Shown here piece by piece: positions 58,519-64,000 of a stretch of DNA of 64,000 nt; position 1 is the first letter of the stretch, and the number at the start of each line of letters is the position of its first letter. This DNA comes from Methanobacterium bryantii. GTDB taxonomy: Archaea; Methanobacteriota; Methanobacteria; Methanobacteriales; Methanobacteriaceae. Both the position numbers and the translations under genes were made by a program. The stretch spans positions 186,001-250,000 of the forward strand of contig NZ_LMVM01000023.1 of assembly GCF_002287175.1 (NCBI RefSeq). Reading direction: 5' to 3'. The notes under the pieces are model-generated. The model searched no databases. It worked only from the letters and a program-made list of their open reading frames with translations, and was not told where the DNA came from.

Positions 58519-59646
58519 ATGTCAAAAGTCGCTTTACTTAAAACATCACCAGAAACAGTAATTGATGATTATTACAAATTAATGCATCTTACAGATTATG
58601 AAAAATCATTATCAAAACATGATAAAACAGTTTTAAAACTCAACCTTTCATGGACACTTTACTACCCTGCATGTTCAACTCCTCCATGGCAGCTAGAAGG
58701 AGTTCTGAATGCACTGAAAAAAGATGAGTATAAAGATATTGTGGCTGTAGAGAACCAGACTGTGGTAACTCATCCATGGAAAGGGGCATATTACAACAAA
58801 TGGTTACCTCTCTTAAAGGAGAATGAAATAAATTTTCAACCATTAACAGACGTAGAGTGGGAGACCCATAAACCTAAATCAGAAATGCTTGCAATGAACG
58901 ACATATTCGGCGAAGTGTTAGTCCCAAAAATGTTCTACGGTTCTAATGTGATTCATTTCCCAACAGTAAAAACCCACGGCCACACCACAACTACCGGAGC
59001 TATGAAAAATGCTTTCGGCGGTTTAATTCCTAAATACAGGCACCATGCCCATAAAAAGATACATGAAGTCCTTGTTGATCTACTGGCGATCCAAAAAGAA
59101 ATCCATAAAGGAATCTTCTCAGTAATGGATGGAGGAGTTTGCGGAAATGGTGCAGGCCCAAGAACCATGGAACCTTACTGCGGAAATATCATCCTTGCCA
59201 GTGAAGATCAGGTTGCAATCGATGCCCTTGCAGCTAAAATCATGGGTTTCGACCCACTAAAGATAGATTACATCAAAACAGCCCATGATATGGGCCTTGG
59301 AACTGGTGATGTGGATCAAATTGAGATAGTAGGAATGGATAAGGGAGATCTAAAAAATCTAAACTTCAAATTTGAAACAAGCAGGAGCCCAGTTGTAAAG
59401 TGGGATCAAAGGATAAGAAAAAGCACCATGAACATTAAATGGTTACACCATCTATTATTCAACTCACCAATATTTAAAACGTTTATTTTCGCGTCTGAAT
59501 TCTACCATGACAAACTCTGGTACCCAACAACAGGAAAAAAGAAAATAAATGAATACAAAAAAACAAACTGGGGACAATTATTTGATAAATATCCATACGG
59601 AGATTTTCCAGAGTATACAGAAATCAAAAACTGGGACCCCTATTAA
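58519..59646 (+). CDS. DUF362-domain protein
   Basis: The 375-residue protein has the DUF362 pattern: LKLNLSWTLYYPACSTPPWQ near the start, HFPTVKTHGHTTTTGAMKN, GGLIPKYRHHAHKKIHEVL, and MDGGVCGNGAGPRTMEP. Many relatives carry ferredoxin-like clusters, but here I see no CxxCxxC motif. Function unknown. ATG 58519 follows GAAGTGAAT. It may be linked with the glycan cluster by position only. Confidence 0.82.
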   Translation: MSKVALLKTSPETVIDDYYKLMHLTDYEKSLSKHDKTVLKLNLSWTLYYPACSTPPWQLEGVLNALKKDEYKDIVAVENQTVVTHPWKGAYYNKWLPLLKENEINFQPLTDVEWETHKPKSEMLAMNDIFGEVLVPKMFYGSNVIHFPTVKTHGHTTTTGAMKNAFGGLIPKYRHHAHKKIHEVLVDLLAIQKEIHKGIFSVMDGGVCGNGAGPRTMEPYCGNIILASEDQVAIDALAAKIMGFDPLKIDYIKTAHDMGLGTGDVDQIEIVGMDKGDLKNLNFKFETSRSPVVKWDQRIRKSTMNIKWLHHLLFNSPIFKTFIFASEFYHDKLWYPTTGKKKINEYKKTNWGQLFDKYPYGDFPEYTEIKNWDPY

Positions 59647-59673
59647 TACCCCAGTTAATTTATATATTTCTTT

Positions 59674-59830
59674 AACGCTCAAGCCCAGAATGTTGTGTAA
59701 ATATTATCACTTCACTCGTGTGTCTGGTTAAGTAAATCGTATTTTTTTAAGATAAATCCAATATAATCAATTAAAACTACAATTTAACATAAAGTATAAC
59801 TCACGCACAGGATCATAAACATGAGCGTTC
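59674..59830 (+). mobile_element. MITE-like element, family 1, copy A
   Basis: About 157 bp with terminal repeats AACGCTCA (left 59674-59681) and TGAGCGTT (right 59822-59829). It aligns over its full length with the copies at 28.8 kb (same sense) and 10.6 kb (opposite sense). Shared blocks are GTTGTGTAAATATTAT, TTTTAAGATAA and ACTACAATTTAA. No open frame. It occupies the gap between the DUF362 gene and the radical SAM gene; the rest of that gap (59831-60012) shows nothing. Confidence 0.82.
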
Positions 59831-60012
59831 TTTAAAATCTATTTTTGAGTCATATTTACTATTATTTAAAGTTTTATCCCCAATGCATATCAATTCCAAA
59901 AAGCTCACACGTAATCCACTTAAATAATCATTGGTTGTTATACTGCCCATATGAGCATATTTACTTGTCTAAAACATGTTAAAGTTTTAAAGGTTATCTT
60001 TTTAGTCAAAAA

Positions 60013-60972
60013 ATGACAATAATGATTATGGATCTTTACGATTTCGAAAAGCCAGAAAACACTGGAACAAAAATTGAAGGACAACCAAAAATAAATAAAA
60101 TTAATGTTAAATCTATCCTCAATAAACATAAAAAGAGAGATTCATGGTTTTTAAGTGATTATACCCTAAATCCGTACTATGGATGCTCAGTTAACTGCCT
60201 TTACTGTTACATCCGCGGGAGCCACTACGGGGGAAATATCACCCATAAAACATCTGCCAAAGCAAATGCTCCAGATGTCCTGGTAAAACAGCTTAAAAAA
60301 AGGGCAAAAAATAAAGAGTATGGGTTAATAGCCCTAGCAACGTCCAGTGAAGCTTATCCACAGATCGAAGAAGAATTGAAATTAACAAGATCTATTCTCC
60401 AGATAATAAACAGGTTTAAATTCCCTGTTAGTATTTTAACCAAATCCACTCTTGTTTTAAGAGATATTGATATTTTAAAGAAGATCAATGAAAATGCCAT
60501 TTTACCTGCTGACTTAAAACCTAAATTAAAAGGAGGGGCCATAATATCTTTTTCTTTCTCCACCCCTGATGAAAAACTGGCCAGAATATTTGAACCTAAT
60601 GCTCCAACACCTAAAGAAAGGCTTAAAACCATGAAAAAGTTTAAAGACGAAGGTTTTAAGGTGGGAGTATGTTACATACCGGTCCTGCCATTTTTGTCTG
60701 ATTCAGATAAGCAAATAGAGAAAATGATAGTAATGGCTAAAAACTACGGGGCAGATTCAATTTTAACTGCAGGACTTACCTTATTTGGAGAAGAATCTAA
60801 TGATTGTAAGACAGTTTATTATAAAATAATTGAAAGGAATTTCCCTGAAATTTTAGAAAAAACAAAGCGTCTATTTGGGAACAACTTTTATCCTACTTCA
60901 AAATATCAAAAAGACCTCGCTGAAAGGGCAGACAAAATATGTAAAAGATATGAGATTAAAAATAGAATTTAA
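60013..60972 (+). CDS. Radical SAM protein, SPL-like
   Basis: The 319-residue protein has the cluster motif C58-x3-C62-x2-C65 (YGCSVNCLYCYIRG) and the NPYYGCSVNCLYCY context of the spore photoproduct lyase-like/Rv2578c group, with SILTKSTLVLRDIDIL and ISFSFSTPDEKLARIFEP. In a methanogen it is unlikely to repair spore photoproduct; a DNA or RNA repair role is only suggested. ATG 60013 is used; ATG 60028 (MDLYDFEK) is an alternative, and neither has a clear ribosome binding site. Confidence 0.85.
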   Translation: MTIMIMDLYDFEKPENTGTKIEGQPKINKINVKSILNKHKKRDSWFLSDYTLNPYYGCSVNCLYCYIRGSHYGGNITHKTSAKANAPDVLVKQLKKRAKNKEYGLIALATSSEAYPQIEEELKLTRSILQIINRFKFPVSILTKSTLVLRDIDILKKINENAILPADLKPKLKGGAIISFSFSTPDEKLARIFEPNAPTPKERLKTMKKFKDEGFKVGVCYIPVLPFLSDSDKQIEKMIVMAKNYGADSILTAGLTLFGEESNDCKTVYYKIIERNFPEILEKTKRLFGNNFYPTSKYQKDLAERADKICKRYEIKNRI

Positions 60973-60980
60973 ACAGAATA

Positions 60981-61088
60981 ATTAGTGAATAACCTAACTT
61001 TTTAAACTTATAATTTTTAGATTTGATTAAATTTACCTCTTTTAGATACATCCACAAATTTTAGTCAAAAATATTTAGTTATTTACAA
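60981..61088 (-). mobile_element. Short inverted-repeat element, family 2, without hairpin array
   Basis: About 108 bp bounded by TTAGTGAATAAC (60982-60993) and GTTATTTAC (61078-61086). Read on the minus strand its left part (AAATAACTAAATA, then TTTTGACT) matches 10200-10219 of array 1 and its right part (GTTTAAAAAGTTA) matches 10474-10486. The sequence next to its left end (60990-61010) matches 41929-41947 of array 4. It therefore looks like the empty form of the element that carries arrays 1 and 4. Confidence 0.65.
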
Positions 61089-61125
61089 AATAAGATTTAC
61101 ATATGCTACCAATGGAAGTGATTAA

Positions 61126-61965
61126 ATGAAACCAGACATAAGATTCGGCCCTGCAGGGAGACCAATGGGATACAAAGGTAAAACTACACAAGTTTGCGAT
61201 TATATTAAAAAAGTAGGGCTCGATGCTTTTGAGTATCAAGCTACTTACGGAGTTAAGATTTCAAAACAGTCTGCACTTGAACTTGGCGAAAATGCGGCCA
61301 AAAATGATATTTTGGTTTCAATGCATGGACCTTACTACATCAATTTATGCTCACAAAAAGAGGATACAATCAAAAAATCGGTTGAAAGATTAGTTCAGTC
61401 TGCAAAAGCAGGAGAATGGATGAATTCATACAGAACAGTTTTTCACATGGGGTTTTATACAAAATATTCTCCAGAGGAGGCCATGAAAAAATGTAAAGAT
61501 GCTATTTCTGAACTCTTAGAAAAAGTGGAAGCGCTTGGAATTAACAATTATACATTTGCGCCAGAAACTACTGGCAAAAAGTCGCAGTTTGGATCACTTG
61601 AGGAGCTGATAGAAATATGCAGGTCTTTTGATAATTTTACCCCAACAGTAGACTTTGCACACATGCATGCACGGTCTGGAGGAATTATTAAAACTAAAGA
61701 GGATTATGCAAAGATATTTGATAAAATAGAAAATGAACTGGGCTTAAAATCACTTCACTGTCATTTTACAAAGATAGAATACACAGATGCCGGTGAGAAA
61801 AAACATCATATACTCTCTGATTCAAACTTTGGGCCTCCCCTTACCCCCTTACTTGAATTAATTTCAGAAAATGGATTTAATGTCACTTTAATATGTGAAA
61901 CTCCTTACCTGGATATTGATGCATTGGAAATGAAAAAAGAATACAGCAGTATTTTGAGGGGATAA
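61126..61965 (+). CDS. Endonuclease IV-family TIM-barrel protein
   Basis: The 279-residue protein is of the AP endonuclease family 2/xylose isomerase-like barrel: SMHGPYYINLCS, VFHMGFY, APETTGKKSQFGS, TVDFAHMHAR and HCHFTKIEYT supply the His/Asp/Glu metal ligands in endonuclease IV order. It likely cuts DNA at abasic sites, although methanogen members are diverged. GGAAGTGAT precedes the ATG. Confidence 0.85.
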   Translation: MKPDIRFGPAGRPMGYKGKTTQVCDYIKKVGLDAFEYQATYGVKISKQSALELGENAAKNDILVSMHGPYYINLCSQKEDTIKKSVERLVQSAKAGEWMNSYRTVFHMGFYTKYSPEEAMKKCKDAISELLEKVEALGINNYTFAPETTGKKSQFGSLEELIEICRSFDNFTPTVDFAHMHARSGGIIKTKEDYAKIFDKIENELGLKSLHCHFTKIEYTDAGEKKHHILSDSNFGPPLTPLLELISENGFNVTLICETPYLDIDALEMKKEYSSILRG

Positions 61966-62186
61966 AATAGAGCAAATGTCAACCAATAATTCTGCACGGC
62001 ACCAAAAATAAAGCCATTTTTCATTTTTTTTATGCCCATAGGTTTATATACCATCTGAAGCTAAAGTTTTTATTCCTAATCATACATACCATACTATAAA
62101 GATGTATAAAATTAAACCAACTTACGAATTTTTATATACAAGAAACTTGATTTTTAACATTATATTTAACGCTGGAAGGTGTATTA

Positions 62187-63308
62187 GTGAAATTTAACAA
62201 TGTAGCGCCTGATTCATATATAGTAGAGAAAAAAGTGCCGACAAGTCAAAACGGGCCTAAAAAAGAAGCCAAAGTTGTTGTCCTGCAGTCAGTTGGCTAT
62301 CCATTCCTATGTAATCTGGTTGAAAGCCCAAAGATAGAGATAGTTAATAAAGAACTTTTTGAACTCTATGCAAGGGAACAATGGGAAGGTTATGAAGTTT
62401 GCGAAGGCTCTTTTCTCTTTGATCAAAAACTATTACCTGATTACGCATTTAAAATAATAAAAGCTCATCCAAATAATTCCAAAATAACTGAAAATACTTC
62501 AATATTCCTTATGGAAAATGAAGAAAACGAGGAAATCAAAAAAATAGAAACCAACGTTAAAATGGATGATGTAATTGGCCAGGAACGTGCCAAAACAAAA
62601 TGTAAGATAATAATGAAATATATACAAGAGCCAGAGAAATTTAAAGAATGGGCTCCTCGAAACGTTCTTTTCTATGGACAGCCTGGGACAGGGAAAACAA
62701 TGCTTGCAAAATCCCTTTCCAACGAACTCAAAGTTCCATTATTCCTTATAAAAGCTACAAGGCTTATAGGAGAGCATGTTGGAGATGGTGCAAGGCAAAT
62801 ACACGAGCTATTTGAAGCTGCATCCCAATCAGCCCCTTCAGTTATATTTATAGATGAAATGGACGCCATTGGACTTGATAGGAAATACCAATCCCTTCGA
62901 GGAGACGTTTCAGAAGTTGTGAATGCATTACTTACCGAAATGGATGGAATAGACCAGAATTACGGCGTAGTGACCATAGGTGCAACAAACAATCCACATC
63001 TGCTTGACTTTGCAATAAGAAGCCGTTTTGAAGAGGAAATAGAATTTGAGATCCCGGATAAAGACCAGAGACAGAGCATGCTTGAAAACTATATAAAAAC
63101 CATGCCTGTTGAAATGAAAGTAGACATTAAAAGGCTGGCAAATATCAGTAAAGGCATGTCTGGAAGGGACATAAAAGAGAGGTTATTAAAAACGGCACTT
63201 CACAAAGCAATTTCTGAGGATACTGATTTTGTAACATGGGATCATGTAGAATATGCCTTGAACTTATATAAAACTGAGAAAAACGAACCAAAACACATGT
63301 TCGCTTAA
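62187..63308 (+). CDS. AAA ATPase, Cdc48/VAT-related, with unusual N-terminal domain
   Basis: The 373-residue protein has a single AAA module: Walker A GQPGTGKT (164-171), Walker B VIFIDEMD (219-226), sensor 1 GATNNP and arginine finger region IRSRFEEE, with a C-terminal helical lid. It resembles Cdc48/26S regulatory ATPases, but the first 120 residues match neither the Cdc48 N-domain nor the PAN coiled coil. The start is GTG 62187 with GGAAGGTG upstream. Role unknown, probably protein remodelling. Confidence 0.88.
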   Translation: MKFNNVAPDSYIVEKKVPTSQNGPKKEAKVVVLQSVGYPFLCNLVESPKIEIVNKELFELYAREQWEGYEVCEGSFLFDQKLLPDYAFKIIKAHPNNSKITENTSIFLMENEENEEIKKIETNVKMDDVIGQERAKTKCKIIMKYIQEPEKFKEWAPRNVLFYGQPGTGKTMLAKSLSNELKVPLFLIKATRLIGEHVGDGARQIHELFEAASQSAPSVIFIDEMDAIGLDRKYQSLRGDVSEVVNALLTEMDGIDQNYGVVTIGATNNPHLLDFAIRSRFEEEIEFEIPDKDQRQSMLENYIKTMPVEMKVDIKRLANISKGMSGRDIKERLLKTALHKAISEDTDFVTWDHVEYALNLYKTEKNEPKHMFA

Positions 63309-63480
63309 TTAAATAAAATTTAAAGAATGTTTTTAACATATAAACATTCTAATTTTCCTTATTTTTAAATAAATATTCTCATATTTTATCTCAGGCATCC
63401 TAAAATTCAACTAGAAAATCCAAATATTGATAAACATAATCATATCATATTGGATACAGTGTAATCAAGGATGTTCAATC

Positions 63481-64000
63481 ATGAGAATGCGTGAAATACT
63501 AGTAAATTCAGCAAAATATCCCTTATTAAATTTAAAATCACTTTTTTCATTGGGTTTTTTAATTTTAATTGGCAGTTTTTTGTTGAGCAGATATTTTGAT
63601 TCTAACCAGCTTTTCGGATACAAATTAGGTATCACAGGCACGATAATTATTATTTTACTGAGTTTTTTGTTATTGGCTATTACAACTATATTAGAATCAG
63701 GTTACACTTTCAAAATTATCGAAAAAAGTTTAACTGGGGCTAAAAAGCCTCCCAAATTAAATAATTTCATCTCTATGTTTAAACATGGGATTAATGAAAT
63801 AGTTATAGCAATTATATATTTTTTAATACCGCTCATTATTTTCATTGTGATTTTAGATGCAGTATTTACTCAAATAAACTTTGGACTACCATCATTTCCT
63901 GAAAATATCATAATTATGCTTATAATCCTTTTAGCATTCTTATTATTCATTTTTGATGTATTATTTACTGTAGCAATACCCCATATGGCCTTTAAAGGAG
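63481..64000 (+). CDS. DUF4013 membrane protein, 3' end cut by the window
   Basis: An ATG at 63481 opens a frame that runs to the window end. It begins MRMREILVNSAKYPLLNLKS and has four hydrophobic helices in 173 residues (FSLGFLILIGSFLL, GTIIIILLSFLLLAITTIL, IVIAIIYFLIPLIIFIVIL, MLIILLAFLLFIFDVLFTV). This is the start and helix pattern of the DUF4013 family, which is abundant in Methanobacteriales and of unknown function. Confidence 0.78.
   Translation, partial: MRMREILVNSAKYPLLNLKSLFSLGFLILIGSFLLSRYFDSNQLFGYKLGITGTIIIILLSFLLLAITTILESGYTFKIIEKSLTGAKKPPKLNNFISMFKHGINEIVIAIIYFLIPLIIFIVILDAVFTQINFGLPSFPENIIIMLIILLAFLLFIFDVLFTVAIPHMAFKG

Noticed and set aside
58505..58522. Match of AGTGAATAACATGT to the array 4 border
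   Set aside because: Here it is the ribosome binding site and start codon of the DUF362 gene. The rest of the element is absent.

Overview
The window is from a mesophilic, AT-rich methanogenic archaeon of the Methanobacteriales, most likely the genus Methanobacterium. Evidence: archaeal-type translation, transcription and replication genes (L12-P0-L1-L11-Spt5-SecE, aIF1A, TFE, Topo VI A/B, Rio1, archaeal AlaRS), the coenzyme M gene comA, a tfuA gene of the kind that modifies methyl-coenzyme M reductase, a type II GAPDH, a DUF4013 membrane protein, and GGTGAT/GGAGG ribosome binding sites with frequent TTG and GTG starts. I found no tRNA or rRNA gene.

Layout. 1-8.3 kb, minus strand: alaS, the ribosomal stalk operon, spt5-secE, ftsZ and a pyruvate-kinase C-domain protein. 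8.6-12.9 kb: comA, a methyltransferase, an F420-ligase-like gene, tfe and an HD hydrolase. 12.9-17.5 kb, minus: a bacterial-looking bactofilin locus (YhbD-like regulator, two bactofilins, an ABC-2 exporter). 17.8-24 kb: tfuA next to a LarE-like sulfur transferase, a four-CBS protein, two UspA proteins and an amidohydrolase. 24.5-28.7 kb: an ABC-2 exporter and two secreted caspase-fold peptidase-like paralogues. 29-38.6 kb: carA-carB, an acetyltransferase, UPF0146, a Ca2+-type P-ATPase and cobK. 38.8-43.3 kb: a membrane-anchored unknown, a flavodoxin, a FilR1-like regulator and moeA. 44-49.8 kb: an information-processing run (aIF1A, rio1, KH protein, top6B, top6A) and moaA. 50.7-52.3 kb: hexuloisomerase-like gene and gap. 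52.5-59.6 kb: an envelope glycan cluster (UbiA-type DPPR-synthase-like enzyme, two GT-C transferases, PHP protein, flippase-like protein) and a DUF362 gene. 60-64 kb: radical SAM, endonuclease IV family, AAA ATPase and a cut DUF4013 gene.

The most unusual content is not coding. At six intergenic places (plus one worn remnant) there are arrays of short palindromes, about 70 in total. Each has 7-10 bp arms around a loop of usually 3 nt, the 5' arm is almost always A/purine-rich, and the arms mostly differ from unit to unit. The joining sequences follow a fixed grammar: TGTTT, hairpin, AACC, hairpin, CATG. Homologous units in two arrays (41.3-42.0 and 49.95-50.5 kb) have the same linkers but different arms that remain complementary. 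At least two arrays sit inside a short inverted-repeat element (ends TATAGTAAATAAC) whose array-free form is present at 61.0 kb. A third array is bounded by the end motif of a second MITE-like family that has three full copies here, one of which supplies the probable start codon of a conserved gene. I know of no named element with this design and present it as the candidate undescribed system.
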